NCBI RefSeq assembly: GCF_003967075.1
Contig: NZ_AP018664.1
Coordinates: forward strand, 62,001-126,000
DNA length: 64,000 nucleotides
Origin: Sphingobium amiense
GTDB lineage: Bacteria; Pseudomonadota; Alphaproteobacteria; Sphingomonadales; Sphingomonadaceae
Reading direction: 5' to 3'
In this document: positions 26,798 to 36,112 of the stretch, one piece after another
Layout of the letters: the number at the start of each line of letters is the position of its first letter
Numbering within the stretch: the stretch's first letter is position 1
Position numbers and translations under genes: made by a program
The notes under the pieces: model-generated
Database searches by the model: none
Told to the model about the DNA's origin: nothing
What the model saw: only the letters and a program-made list of their open reading frames with translations

Positions 26798-28618
26798 ATG
26801 TCCCAGCGTAATATCGCCATCATCGCGCACGTCGACCATGGCAAGACCACTCTCGTCGACCAGCTTTTCCGCCAGTCCGGCACCTTCCGCGACAACCAGC
26901 GCGTCGAAGAGCGCGCGATGGACAGCAACGATCTCGAAAAAGAGCGCGGCATCACCATTCTCGCCAAGCCGACCTCGGTCGAATGGAACGGCACGCGCAT
27001 CAACATCGTCGATACGCCCGGCCACGCCGACTTCGGCGGCGAGGTGGAGCGCATCCTGTCGATGGTCGACGGCGTCATCCTGCTGGTCGATTCGTCCGAA
27101 GGCGCGATGCCGCAGACCAAGTTCGTGACCGGCAAGGCGCTGGCGCTGGGCCTGCGCCCCATCGTCGTCGTCAACAAGGTGGACCGCCCCGACGAGCGCA
27201 TCCAGGAAGTGCTGGACGAGGTGTTCGACCTGTTCGTGACGCTGGACGCCACGGACGAGCAGCTTGACTTCCCGGTGCTCTACGCCTCGGGCCGCAACGG
27301 CTACGCCAGCGAAGACCCGCAGCGCCGCGAAGGCACGCTGGAGCCGATGTTCCAGAAGATCGTCGATCATGTGCCGCCGCCGTCGCTGGATGAAGAAGCG
27401 CCGTTCAGCTTCCTCGTGACGCTGCTCGACCGCGATAATTTCCTCGGCCGCATCCTGACGGGCCGCGTCCAGTCCGGCACGCTCAAGGTCAACCAGCCGA
27501 TCCACGCGCTCGATGGCGATGGCAATGTGATCGAAACGGGCCGCGCGTCGAAGATCCTGTCGTTCCGCGGCCTCGACCGCGTGCCGGTGGACGAAGCGAA
27601 GGCGGGCGACATCATCAGCCTTGCGGGCCTTACCGTCGCGACGGTGGCGAATACCATCGCCGATCCGCAGGTCAGCGTGCCGATCAAGGCGCAGCCGATC
27701 GACCCGCCGACGCTGTCGATGCGCTTTGCGGTGAATGACTCGCCGATGGCGGGCCGCGAGGGCAGCAAGGTGACGAGCCGCATGATCCGCGACCGCCTGA
27801 TGCGTGAAGCGGAAAGCAACGTTGCGATCAAGGTGACGGAGAGCGCGGACAAGGACAGTTTCGAAGTCGCAGGGCGCGGCGAACTGCAGCTCGGCGTCCT
27901 TATCGAGACGATGCGCCGCGAGGGCTTCGAACTCGGCATCAGCCGTCCGCGCGTGCTGTTCGGCGAGGATGAGACCGGGGCGAAGACCGAGCCATATGAA
28001 ACCGTCGTCATCGACGTGGACGACGAGTTTTCCGGCACCGTCGTGGACAAGATGAACATCCGCAAGGCCGAGATGACCGACATGCGTCCTTCGGGCGGCG
28101 GCAAGACGCGCATCACCTTCTCCGCGCCGTCGCGCGGCCTCATCGGCTATCATGGCGAATTCCTGTCCGACACGCGCGGCACCGGCATCATGAACCGCCT
28201 GTTCGAGAAATATGGTCCGCACAAGGGCAAGATCGAAGGGCGCAAGAACGGCGTCCTCATTTCCAACGGCGCGGGCGAAGCCAATGCCTATGCGCTGGGT
28301 CCGCTGGAAGAGCGCGGCATCCTGTTCGTGGGGGTTGGCGAGGCGCTCTACGAAGGCATGATCATCGGCGAGAACGCCAAGCCCGAAGACCTCGAAGTCA
28401 ATCCGATGAAGTCGAAGGCGCTGACCAACTTCCGCGCGAGCGGCAAGGACGATTCGATTCGCCTGACGCCGCCCAAGAAAATGACGCTGGAACAGGCCAT
28501 TGCCTATATCGACGACGACGAAATGGTCGAGGTCACGCCCAAGACCATCCGGCTGCGCAAGCGTTTCCTCGATCCCAATGAGCGCAAGCGCATGAGCCGG
28601 GCAAAAGCCGCAGCATAA
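26798..28618 (+). CDS. typA: Ribosome-associated GTPase TypA/BipA
   Basis: A 606-aa translational GTPase related to EF-G that assists 50S assembly and stress adaptation. G1 AHVDHGKT (10-17), the switch region [10 protein letters not shown]3 [14 protein letters not shown] and G4 NKVD are intact. The C-terminal BipA-specific domain includes [17 protein letters not shown] and [14 protein letters not shown]. Start at 26,798 ([15 protein letters not shown]). It is followed by a strong terminator, so it is probably monocistronic. Confidence 0.97.
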   Translation: MSQRNIAIIAHVDHGKTTLVDQLFRQSGTFRDNQRVEERAMDSNDLEKERGITILAKPTSVEWNGTRINIVDTPGHADFGGEVERILSMVDGVILLVDSSEGAMPQTKFVTGKALALGLRPIVVVNKVDRPDERIQEVLDEVFDLFVTLDATDEQLDFPVLYASGRNGYASEDPQRREGTLEPMFQKIVDHVPPPSLDEEAPFSFLVTLLDRDNFLGRILTGRVQSGTLKVNQPIHALDGDGNVIETGRASKILSFRGLDRVPVDEAKAGDIISLAGLTVATVANTIADPQVSVPIKAQPIDPPTLSMRFAVNDSPMAGREGSKVTSRMIRDRLMREAESNVAIKVTESADKDSFEVAGRGELQLGVLIETMRREGFELGISRPRVLFGEDETGAKTEPYETVVIDVDDEFSGTVVDKMNIRKAEMTDMRPSGGGKTRITFSAPSRGLIGYHGEFLSDTRGTGIMNRLFEKYGPHKGKIEGRKNGVLISNGAGEANAYALGPLEERGILFVGVGEALYEGMIIGENAKPEDLEVNPMKSKALTNFRASGKDDSIRLTPPKKMTLEQAIAYIDDDEMVEVTPKTIRLRKRFLDPNERKRMSRAKAAA

Positions 28619-28626
28619 GAAAAACG

Positions 28627-28656
28627 GGGCGGGGAAACGGTTTCCCGCCCTTTTTC
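28627..28656 (+). terminator. Rho-independent terminator of typA
   Basis: GGGCGGGGAAAC paired with GTTTCCCGCCC, then TTTTT, starting 9 bp after the typA stop codon. Confidence 0.9.
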
Positions 28657-28757
28657 ATCATATTGATGCACCCGTTCGGGCGTCAGTCGGCGACCGCGCA
28701 TTGCATAATTGCGCCCGGTCGTGGCACTTTGCCGCCGATACGAACCGAATCGCAACC

Positions 28758-29309
28758 ATGGCCGGGCAAAAATGGACATGGTTTGACCGGCGGGGGCCAT
28801 TCAGGAGGATTTTTGGGGGTGGTCGACACTCTGCCTGCCTTGAGCGAGGGGAGAAGCAGTGCCTGCGACTCGTCGCGCAGGGCTTCAGTTCCAAGGAGAT
28901 CGCGCGCCAGTTGCACGTGTCGGAACACACGGTGGACCAGCGCGTCCGCAACAGCCTGCGCAAGTTCGGCGTGCCGTCCCGCAAGGAAGCGGCGCGCCTT
29001 TTCGTGTCGGGGCAGGAACATGCCGCGCTTTCAGACACATATCAGCCTTTGATACATCAATCGGAGCCGCTTGCCTCCGACACCGAACCTGCGTCATCCA
29101 CGGATCAGCCGGACAGCCCGGATGCCGAAACGGAACGCAGGTCGCTCCTTCTACGCATATTGGCTTTCGGCCCGCCGCTCGGGGGATCGACCAATGAACT
29201 GAGTATCGACGGACGCATATTGGCGATGGTTCGCGCCGCGGTTCTGACCGGGGCAGGCGTCGTCACCTTGCTGCTGCTGATTTCCGGAGCCTTCCGCGCT
29301 CTGGGTTGA
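28758..29309 (+). CDS. LuxR-type HTH protein with C-terminal membrane helix; 5' end probably frameshifted
   Basis: The clear domain is a GerE/LuxR helix-turn-helix, EKQCLRLVAQGFSSKEIARQL followed by VSEHTVDQRVRNSLRKFGV. An acidic linker and a C-terminal hydrophobic helix (MVRAAVLTGAGVVTLLLLIS) follow, so the protein may be membrane-tethered. The start is doubtful. An AGGAGG (28,803-28,808) serves a TTG (28,813) or GTG (28,819) in another frame reading VVDTLPALSE; adding one base after 28,848 would join it to give LSEREKQCLRLV, the normal family sequence. As written, the HTH frame has only an ATG at 28,758 without a ribosome site. Confidence 0.7.
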   Translation: MAGQKWTWFDRRGPFRRIFGGGRHSACLERGEKQCLRLVAQGFSSKEIARQLHVSEHTVDQRVRNSLRKFGVPSRKEAARLFVSGQEHAALSDTYQPLIHQSEPLASDTEPASSTDQPDSPDAETERRSLLLRILAFGPPLGGSTNELSIDGRILAMVRAAVLTGAGVVTLLLLISGAFRALG

Positions 29310-29376
29310 TCCTTCCCACATCGCCACGCTGACGAACGCACCGCCCGGAAGGGTTCTGGTGCGAGGGAGAAGACTT

Positions 29377-29721
29377 GTGCTGAACCTTGACCGCGAAAAG
29401 ACCCAGGCCGTTGCCAACCAGAACCGCTATGCCTTCGCCGCAATGGACGATGCGCTGGCGCAGGCCGCGCAGCTCACCACCGCCTTCCTGACCGCCGCTC
29501 AGGATTCGGGCCTCACCGCCAGCGAAAGCCAGCGTATCCTCAAGCAGATTCACGACAGCGCCAGCAAGATCATCGAGGGCCGCAGCGACATGCTGCGCGC
29601 CACGGCCTTGCTCACGCGCTGCATCGAGCATAGCCAGCATGAAGTCACGGCTTTCGGCTGTCCGCTGGGCCTCGACACCGAACAACGCGAAGAACCGCGT
29701 CACCTGACCCTGGTCGCCTGA
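29377..29721 (+). CDS. Hypothetical cytoplasmic protein
   Basis: A 114-aa soluble, helical protein from a GTG at 29,377 that has AGGGAG at 8-nt spacing. NLDREKTQAVANQNRYAFAAMD and ESQRILKQIHDSASKIIEGR suggest amphipathic helices. No membrane segment and no recognised domain. It lies between the LuxR-type gene and a four-helix membrane protein, all in one direction. Confidence 0.65.
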   Translation: MLNLDREKTQAVANQNRYAFAAMDDALAQAAQLTTAFLTAAQDSGLTASESQRILKQIHDSASKIIEGRSDMLRATALLTRCIEHSQHEVTAFGCPLGLDTEQREEPRHLTLVA

Positions 29722-29776
29722 CCAGGCGGGAAGCCGTCGGCCTTCGCATGACCCTTGGCCCCCCTCTCAATAGGTA

Positions 29777-30202
29777 ATGCGAATGCTGGCGGCTTCTTAC
29801 TGGCTTCTGATGGTAATGACCTGCGCCTTCGCCTTCTGCTTCGGCGGAAGGGATGGCCGGTGGCTTGCGGCGATTTCGGTCGCCGCAACATTGCTGACGA
29901 TGCCCGCCCAGCTCGCCGGATCGTGGCACGCCACGCAGATCTGGCTCACCCTCGTCGATGTCGGCGCATTCATCGCGCTGTTCTGGCTGATGGTGCGGAG
30001 CGACCGATACTGGCCGGTCTGGGTTGCCGCCTGCCAGTTGATGACGGTCCTGACGCACATAGCGACGCTGATCATCGGCAGCTTTTCGGACCGCATATAC
30101 GAAGGATTGAGCACGGTGTGGGTGATTCCGCTCATGCTGTTCACCATCATCGGCATAGAACTTGACCGGAAGGCCTTCCATGACCGTGCACAACCCGCCT
30201 GA
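29777..30202 (+). CDS. Hypothetical membrane protein, four predicted helices
   Basis: A 141-aa integral membrane protein with hydrophobic stretches near residues 5-23, 29-48, 55-73 and 106-126. Trp and Met are frequent. No catalytic motif is visible. Its 3' end overlaps the start of the winged-helix gene at 30,180 by 23 bp, so the two are co-translated and probably functionally linked. Family not recognised. Confidence 0.75.
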   Translation: MRMLAASYWLLMVMTCAFAFCFGGRDGRWLAAISVAATLLTMPAQLAGSWHATQIWLTLVDVGAFIALFWLMVRSDRYWPVWVAACQLMTVLTHIATLIIGSFSDRIYEGLSTVWVIPLMLFTIIGIELDRKAFHDRAQPA

Positions 30203-30653
30203 GCGGGCGCTCGACAGTCAGCAGGCGGTCGATCTGGTCGTCGCCCTGCAACGATGCCTGACCCGCTTCCACGCCGATCAGGCGGCGCCGCCGATCCTTG
30301 AAGGAGAGGCGGCCGATCGCCGTGCGGTGCTCGGCCGCTATATCCGGGGGCGCGGCGCGCGGGCGACGCTGTTCGGCCAGTCGCTGTTCTCGGACCCGGC
30401 ATGGGATATATTGCTGCTGCTGTTTCAGGCCGAACTGGACGACGATCCGCTGACGCTGGAGCAGATCAGCGAGACGGGGCGGCTGTCGCTCAACGCCACG
30501 GTGGGACAGGTGGGCGTGCTGGAACGGCGCGGGCTGGTCTACGAATATCGTGGCTCGCCCAACAGCCGCCGCCGCCGCGCGCTGCGTCTGACGCCGCTGG
30601 CGGTCGATGCGATGAGTAGCTGGTTCACGCTGACATTCGGGCCTGACGCCTGA
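30180..30653 (+). CDS. MarR-like winged-helix DNA-binding protein
   Basis: A 157-aa protein: LFSDPAWDILLLLFQAELDDDPLTLEQ, then SLNATVGQVGVLERRGLVYE as the recognition region and a basic wing SPNSRRRRALRLT. The pattern is paralogous to the C-terminal half of the 343-aa regulator at 9,066-10,097 (LFADPAWDMLLDLL...). The ATG at 30,180 lies inside the upstream membrane gene, with GAAGG at 6 nt. Possibly a regulator whose partner is that membrane protein. Confidence 0.75.
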   Translation: MTVHNPPERALDSQQAVDLVVALQRCLTRFHADQAAPPILEGEAADRRAVLGRYIRGRGARATLFGQSLFSDPAWDILLLLFQAELDDDPLTLEQISETGRLSLNATVGQVGVLERRGLVYEYRGSPNSRRRRALRLTPLAVDAMSSWFTLTFGPDA

Positions 30654-30725
30654 CGCAAAGCGCTGGCGCGGCGGAACGCCCGTCCATATAGTCACGCCCG
30701 TCCGTTCCCGTCGCGAAAGCGTTTC

Positions 30726-32039
30726 ATGCACCTCCTCATCGGCCTGGCCGGCATTCTCCTCATCCTTGCCATCGCCTTCGCTCTTTCCTCCGACCGGCGC
30801 GCCATCCGACCCCGCGTCGTGGGCGCGGCCTTCCTGTTGCAGGCGGGAATCGCGCTGCTGGTGCTCTATGTCCCGGCGGGGCGCGCGATCATCGGCGCGA
30901 TGTCGAAGGGGGTCGGCAATCTGCTCGGCTATGCGCAGGCGGGGACCGACTTCATCTTCGGCCCGCTCGCCAGACCGGAGATCGGCGGGGCGAGCTTCGC
31001 CATCGCGGCGCTGCCGGTCATCATCTTCTTCGCGAGCCTCGTGTCGATCCTCTATTATCTGGGCGTCATGCAGTTCATCGTCCGCTGGGTCGGGGGCGCG
31101 ATCGAGAAAGTGACGGGCGTGTCCAAGGTGGAAAGCCTGTGCGCGGCCGCCAACATCTTCGTCGGGCAGAGCGAAAGCCCGCTGGTGATCCGGCCCTATC
31201 TGGCGGGCCTGACCCCGCCGCAGCTCTTCACCGTGATGACCAGCGGCATGGCGGGTGTCGCGGGCACCATCCTTGCGGCGTATGCGTCGATGGGAATCAG
31301 GATCGACTATCTGCTGGCGGCGAGCTTCATGGCGGCGCCGGGCGGGCTGCTGATGGCCAAGATCATGATGCCCGACGAGCCGGAGCGCGAGCCGGAACTG
31401 CCGCTGGAAGACGACATCCACCTGCCCGACGCGCGGCGCAGCGGGGCGGGGCTGGCGGCGCTCAATGCCGAAACGGTTCCCGGCGAGCCGATGCCCGTCG
31501 CCACCCATGACGAGGAAAAACCCGCCAACCTCATCATGGCTGCGGCGCAGGGCGCGCAGACGGGCGTGAAGCTCGCCGTCGCGGTCGGCGCGATGGTGCT
31601 GGCCTTCGTCGCGCTGGTCGCGCTGGCGAACGGCATCCTGGGCGGTATCGGCGCGTGGTTCGGGCACCCCGACCTCAGTTTCCAGATGCTGCTCGGCTAT
31701 GTCTTTTCGCCGGTCATGTATCTGCTCAACATCCCCTGGGCCGAAGCGCAGGTGGCGGGCGGCCTGTTCGGCACGAAGGTCGTGCTCAACGAATTCGTCG
31801 CCTATATCGCGCTGGGGCAGGCGCAGGGCGGCCTTTCGCCCGCGACGGTCGCGATCATCACCTTCGCGCTGTGCGGCTTCGCCAATTTCAGTTCGATCGC
31901 GATCCAGATGGCGGTGACGGGCAATCTCGCGCCCAACCAGCGGCCGATGATTGCAAAACTGGGGCTGAAGGCGCTGGTGGCGGGCAGCCTCGCCAACCTG
32001 ATGAGCGCGGCGCTGGCGGGGCTGATGCTCAGCCTTTGA
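30726..32039 (+). CDS. nupC: Concentrative nucleoside transporter NupC
   Basis: A 437-aa CNT-family nucleoside:cation symporter of the inner membrane. Typical blocks are VFVGQSESPLVIRPYL-like sequence (IFVGQSESPLVIRPYLAGL), MTSGMAGVAGTILAAYASMG and the C-terminal ALCGFANFSSIAIQMAVTGNLAP. The loop between residues 215 and 262 is longer and more acidic than in E. coli NupC. The stop TGA overlaps an ATG (32,039) in frame with the following HAD gene. Confidence 0.93.
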   Translation: MHLLIGLAGILLILAIAFALSSDRRAIRPRVVGAAFLLQAGIALLVLYVPAGRAIIGAMSKGVGNLLGYAQAGTDFIFGPLARPEIGGASFAIAALPVIIFFASLVSILYYLGVMQFIVRWVGGAIEKVTGVSKVESLCAAANIFVGQSESPLVIRPYLAGLTPPQLFTVMTSGMAGVAGTILAAYASMGIRIDYLLAASFMAAPGGLLMAKIMMPDEPEREPELPLEDDIHLPDARRSGAGLAALNAETVPGEPMPVATHDEEKPANLIMAAAQGAQTGVKLAVAVGAMVLAFVALVALANGILGGIGAWFGHPDLSFQMLLGYVFSPVMYLLNIPWAEAQVAGGLFGTKVVLNEFVAYIALGQAQGGLSPATVAIITFALCGFANFSSIAIQMAVTGNLAPNQRPMIAKLGLKALVAGSLANLMSAALAGLMLSL

Positions 32040-32107
32040 TGGCGGGTGCAATCGCAGAGGCGCGCTTTGCAATGGAACCGGAGCGCGCCGATGCCATATG
32101 GGGAGGC

Positions 32108-32809
32108 ATGACGCTCGCTTCCCTCATTCCCGCCGCACCCCGGACCAAGCTGCCCGATCCGGTCAGCGCCGTCATCTTCGACATGGACGGCACGCTGCTG
32201 GAGACCGAGGCGGCGCACCGGCAGGCGTTTCGCGACACGGGCGCGGCGCTGGGCTGGCCGCTGTCGGACGCGCTGCTGCTGTCGATGGTGGGCATCCACC
32301 GTGACGAAAATGCGCGGATGCTGGCGGAGAAGATGGGGCCGGACTTCCCGCTCGACCGCTTCTACGCCGACAGCGACGCGCTGTTCGAAGCGGCGGTGGA
32401 TGCGGGCATCGCGCTGCGGCCGGGGGCGGAACTGGTGCTGGAGCATCTGGCGCGGGCGGGCGTTCCGCTGGCGCTCGCGACGTCCACCGCCGCGCCCTAT
32501 GCGCAGGACAGGCTGGAGAAGGCGGGGCTTGCGGCCTATTTCGATGTCGTGGTGACGCGCAACGATGTGGAGCATCCCAAGCCGCATCCGCAGCCCTATC
32601 TGCTGGCGGCGCACCGGCTGGGCGTCGATCCGGCGCTCTGCGTCGCGGTGGAGGACAGTCATGCGGGCGTGCGGTCGGCAACGATGGCGGGAATGGCGAC
32701 GGTGATGGTGCCCGACCTGTTGCCCCCGACAGAGGAACTGACGCTGGCCTGCGCGGCGGTGCTGCCCAGCCTTGCCGACCTGCGCGACCTGCTGCTGGCG
32801 ACGGGTTAG
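32108..32809 (+). CDS. HAD-superfamily phosphatase (beta-phosphoglucomutase-like)
   Basis: A 233-aa HAD hydrolase with motif I DMDGTLLE (nucleophile Asp), motif II ALATSTAAP, the motif III lysine in HPKPHPQPYL and motif IV VEDSHAGVRSA. The helical cap type resembles phosphoglycolate phosphatases and beta-phosphoglucomutases; the substrate is unknown. In-frame starts also exist at 32,039 (coupled to nupC by TGATG) and 32,072. The stop codon overlaps the convergent egtD stop by 4 bp. Confidence 0.88.
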   Translation: MTLASLIPAAPRTKLPDPVSAVIFDMDGTLLETEAAHRQAFRDTGAALGWPLSDALLLSMVGIHRDENARMLAEKMGPDFPLDRFYADSDALFEAAVDAGIALRPGAELVLEHLARAGVPLALATSTAAPYAQDRLEKAGLAAYFDVVVTRNDVEHPKPHPQPYLLAAHRLGVDPALCVAVEDSHAGVRSATMAGMATVMVPDLLPPTEELTLACAAVLPSLADLRDLLLATG

Positions 32810-33768
32810 CCCGCGCGGGCGAGGATGAGGCCGAAAAGTCCTTCGGCGTCGGTCCATTCCTCGACCGGTTCCCAGCCGCCTGCGCGCAGCATCAGTCGCC
32901 CGTCGCGCGCGCCATATTTGTGGCTGCTTTCGGTGTGGATGGTTTCGCCGGCCTCCATATGAAAACATTGGCCCGCGACGTGGAAATGCAGCGGGCGGGT
33001 CGCTTCCAGATGCATTTCGATCCGCGCTTTGGCGTCGTTCCAGACAGCGCGGTGGGCGAAGCTGCCGGTCGGCAGGTCGCCTTCCAGTTCGCGGTTGATC
33101 CGTTCGATCAGGTTCAGGTTGAACGCTGCCGTCACGCCAGCGGCATCGTCATAGGCCGCCACCAGCCGGTCGCGGTCCTTGATGCGGTCCATGCCGATCA
33201 GAAGCATCGACCCGTCGCCCAGCAGTTCGCGCATCGCCCGGAGCAGATCGACCGCGGCGGTCGGCTCCATATTGCCGATGGTCGATCCGGGGAAGAAGCC
33301 GAGGCGCGGCATGTCGCCGATGGCGGAGGGGAGGGCGAGCGGTCCGTTGAAATCGCCGACGACCGGCAGCACGGGGAGGGCGGGGAAGGCGCTCGCCAGT
33401 TCGGCGCTGCTGGCGTGGAGAAAGTCGCCGCTGATGTCGATGGGCACATAGGCCGCGGGCGCGATGGCGCGCAGGAGGTGCGGCGTCTTGCGCGAGGAGC
33501 CTGCGCCGAATTCGACGACAGCGCGGCCCTTGCCCACTGCCGCAGCGAAATCGGCGCCATGCGCCTTCAGCAACGCGGTTTCGGTGCGGGTGGGATAATA
33601 TTCGGGGAGATCGGTGATCTGCTCGAACAGTTCCGACCCCTTGCGGTCATAGAACCAGATCGGCGGCGTTGTCTTCGGCGTGCGTGACAGGCCGTCCAGT
33701 ATGTCGCGGCGGAATGCGGGATCTATCGTTGCGGCGGAAAAGGCGGGGGCAGGATCGGTCAGCAGCAT
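32806..33768 (-). CDS. egtD: L-histidine N-alpha-methyltransferase (ergothioneine synthesis)
   Basis: A 320-aa EgtD-type SAM-dependent enzyme that trimethylates histidine to hercynine. WFYDRKGSELFEQITDLPEYYPTRTE-type sequence (residues 38-64) is the family signature, VVEFGAGSSRKT is the SAM-binding loop and ESSHKY near 280 contributes to the histidine pocket. It lies 4 bp downstream of egtB, forming an egtBD operon, the minimal pair for ergothioneine. Confidence 0.95.
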   Translation of the reverse strand: MLLTDPAPAFSAATIDPAFRRDILDGLSRTPKTTPPIWFYDRKGSELFEQITDLPEYYPTRTETALLKAHGADFAAAVGKGRAVVEFGAGSSRKTPHLLRAIAPAAYVPIDISGDFLHASSAELASAFPALPVLPVVGDFNGPLALPSAIGDMPRLGFFPGSTIGNMEPTAAVDLLRAMRELLGDGSMLLIGMDRIKDRDRLVAAYDDAAGVTAAFNLNLIERINRELEGDLPTGSFAHRAVWNDAKARIEMHLEATRPLHFHVAGQCFHMEAGETIHTESSHKYGARDGRLMLRAGGWEPVEEWTDAEGLFGLILARAG

Positions 33769-33772
33769 GTCG

Positions 33773-35041
33773 TCACAGATCCTTCGCCAGCCGCAGCCCG
33801 GTGAACTGCCAGCGTTGATGGGGGTAGAAGAAATTGCGGTAGCTGGCGCGCATATGGCCGCGCGGGGTGGCGGCGCTGCCGCCCTTCAGCACGAACTGGC
33901 CGGACATGAACTTGCCATTATATTCGCCCACCGCGCCCTGAGCCGCGCGGAAGCCGGGGTGGGGGCGATAGGCGCTGCCGGTCCATTCCCACACATCGCC
34001 GAACATCTGGCCGAGCGCGCTGCCCGCCCCGGCAGGGTGGAGGCGGGGGCAGCCCGGCCCGTCGAGCTGGTTGCCGCCGGAGGGCGGGATATTCAGCGCC
34101 GCGCTTTCCCATTCCGCCTCGGTCGGCAGGCGCGCACCCGCCCAACTGGCATAGGCGTCGGCTTCGTAGAGGCTGATATGCGCGACGGGCGCGGCGGGAT
34201 TGACCGGCTGACGCCCGTCGAGGCCAAAGCGGGTCCAGCCCTGTTCTCCCTTCTTCCAGTAGAGCGGCGCTTCAATGTTTTCGCCCTGCACCCACGACCA
34301 GCCGTCCGACAGCCAGTGCGATGCGGTGCGGTAGCCGCCATCTTCGACAAATTCGATCCATTCGCCGTTGGTTATGGGTCGGTGGGCCAGCGCATGAGGG
34401 TGGAGCACGGTGCGATGGCGCGGCCCTTCGCAATCAAAGGCGAAGGCGGTGCGGCCATCGTCGCCAATCTCCACCAGCCCCTCGCGCCCCTCGATCCAGT
34501 GCAGCGGGCCGGGCAGATCGACGGGGGCGGCCGCAGGCGCGCCGAACAGCGCGGGTTCGAGCGGGTTGAGCGAGAAGAGGTGCAGCAGATCGGTCAGCAG
34601 CAGTTCCTGATGCTGCTGCTCATGATGAAGGCCCAGCGTCACCAGCGCGCGGGCCGCCTGCGGCAGCATGCCCATGGCGCGCAGCATCGCATCGTCCACA
34701 TGGGCGCGGTAAGCGCGCACCTCCGCCAGCGTGGGGCGCGTCAGCATGCCGCGCAGGGGGCGGGCGTGGCGGGCGCCTTCCGCTTCATAATAGCTGTTGA
34801 ACAGGAAAGCGAAGCGCGGGTCGAACGGCTTATATCCGGCAACATGATCGCGCAGCGCGAAGGTTTCGAAGAACCAGCTCGTGTGCGCCAGATGCCATTT
34901 GGCGGGCGAGGCATCGGGCATGGACTGGACAGTCGCGTCGGCGTCGGAGAGGGGCGCGGTCAGCGCATCGCTCAGGCCGCGAACGGCGCGGTAGCGATCC
35001 TCCAGGTCGTCCTGGCGGGCATCCATCCAGCTTTTGGCCAC
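33773..35041 (-). CDS. egtB: Ergothioneine sulfoxide synthase EgtB
   Basis: A 422-aa non-haem iron enzyme that couples hercynine with cysteine or gamma-glutamylcysteine and O2. The DinB-like N-terminal domain holds iron ligands in WHLAHTSWFFE (His53) and HHEQQHQE (His140, His144, with Glu146 nearby). The C-terminal formylglycine-generating-enzyme-like domain contains ARLPTEAEWESAA and GDVWEWTGSAY. First gene of egtBD. No egtA, egtC or egtE is seen nearby. Confidence 0.95.
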   Translation of the reverse strand: MAKSWMDARQDDLEDRYRAVRGLSDALTAPLSDADATVQSMPDASPAKWHLAHTSWFFETFALRDHVAGYKPFDPRFAFLFNSYYEAEGARHARPLRGMLTRPTLAEVRAYRAHVDDAMLRAMGMLPQAARALVTLGLHHEQQHQELLLTDLLHLFSLNPLEPALFGAPAAAPVDLPGPLHWIEGREGLVEIGDDGRTAFAFDCEGPRHRTVLHPHALAHRPITNGEWIEFVEDGGYRTASHWLSDGWSWVQGENIEAPLYWKKGEQGWTRFGLDGRQPVNPAAPVAHISLYEADAYASWAGARLPTEAEWESAALNIPPSGGNQLDGPGCPRLHPAGAGSALGQMFGDVWEWTGSAYRPHPGFRAAQGAVGEYNGKFMSGQFVLKGGSAATPRGHMRASYRNFFYPHQRWQFTGLRLAKDL

Positions 35042-35127
35042 GTCCGCCCCTTCCCGATAGGGTTGCGCCCTTCTCTTAGAGAACCAAGCGCATAAAGGGA
35101 AAGGTTGTTCCGTCGATGCCCTTTGGG

Positions 35128-35982
35128 TCAGGCGCTCTGGGCAAGGGTCGTTGCGCGGGCGATACGGTCACGGCCCGCCTGTTTGGCGTCGTAGAGCGCG
35201 GTGTCGGCGCGGGCGATGGCGTCCTCCACATCGCCGCCGCTCCAGCGGGCGATACCGGCGGAAAAGCTGATCGGGCGGCCATGGACTTCGCCGATGGGCC
35301 GGTCCCGCAGTTGGGCGGCGATGCGGGCGAGCGTCCAGCTCGCTTCATCCTCGATGCAATCCTCGAAGAAGATCGCGAATTCCTCGCCGCCCCAGCGCGC
35401 GACAAGATCGGCGCGGCGCACCAGGGCCGACAGGCGGGCTGCGAAGGCGCAGAGCACCCGGTCGCCTTCCTCATGGCCGCAAAGGTCGTTGACCCGCTTG
35501 AAATAGTCGATGTCGATGAGGGCGATGCAGCCTCTCTTTCGGTCATCGTCGCGCTGGGTGAGGTGCGACAGGAAACCGCGCCGGTTGGCGATGCCGGTCA
35601 GCGCATCCTCATGCGCGGCGCGGTGCAGATGGTCGATCCGCTCGCCCGTCGCGCGTGCTGCGCGGTCGAGGCCGCTGTAGAGCGAGCGGATCATATCGCC
35701 GACTTCCGGCAGGGCGCCGGATGCGGCCTGTCCCTTTTCCAGCGCGCCGGCCAGCGCCTGAATCGGCGTCAGCAGCGCGCCGATCCCGATAAGAGCGATG
35801 GCCGTGCCGATCACCGTCATGGCGGTAAGCAGCAGGAACTCCGCCAGCGCCATCCGTCCGCTGGCAAAGCCCCACAGCAGATAGCCGATCAGCGGCAGAT
35901 GCGTCGAGACGAAGCAGAGCGTGAAGAGACGCAGGCGGAGCGAACGGGGAAAGAGGAAGGATGTGGCGAGATAGAATTGCAC
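35128..35982 (-). CDS. Membrane-anchored diguanylate cyclase (GGDEF)
   Basis: A 284-aa protein: two N-terminal membrane helices (about 18-40 and 47-73), a HAMP-like linker and a GGDEF domain with active-site GGEEF in VARWGGEEFAIFF. The inhibitory I-site RRAD stands five residues before it. HEDALTGIANRRGFLSHL and LIDIDYFKRVND are conserved substrate and metal sites, so it should be catalytically active in making c-di-GMP. No sensory domain beyond the membrane part. Confidence 0.93.
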   Translation of the reverse strand: MQFYLATSFLFPRSLRLRLFTLCFVSTHLPLIGYLLWGFASGRMALAEFLLLTAMTVIGTAIALIGIGALLTPIQALAGALEKGQAASGALPEVGDMIRSLYSGLDRAARATGERIDHLHRAAHEDALTGIANRRGFLSHLTQRDDDRKRGCIALIDIDYFKRVNDLCGHEEGDRVLCAFAARLSALVRRADLVARWGGEEFAIFFEDCIEDEASWTLARIAAQLRDRPIGEVHGRPISFSAGIARWSGGDVEDAIARADTALYDAKQAGRDRIARATTLAQSA

Positions 35983-36112
35983 GGGCGGCCCCTTATGATG
36001 TGCCGATCCCCTTCCGGCCCCGCGCCTAAACCGCGCCTGAAGAAACGCGGTTAACGCGCCGCTATTGGATGGGCCGTGCCCCGGCTGAGTCGAACCGAGG
36101 GCAGCCCCCGAG

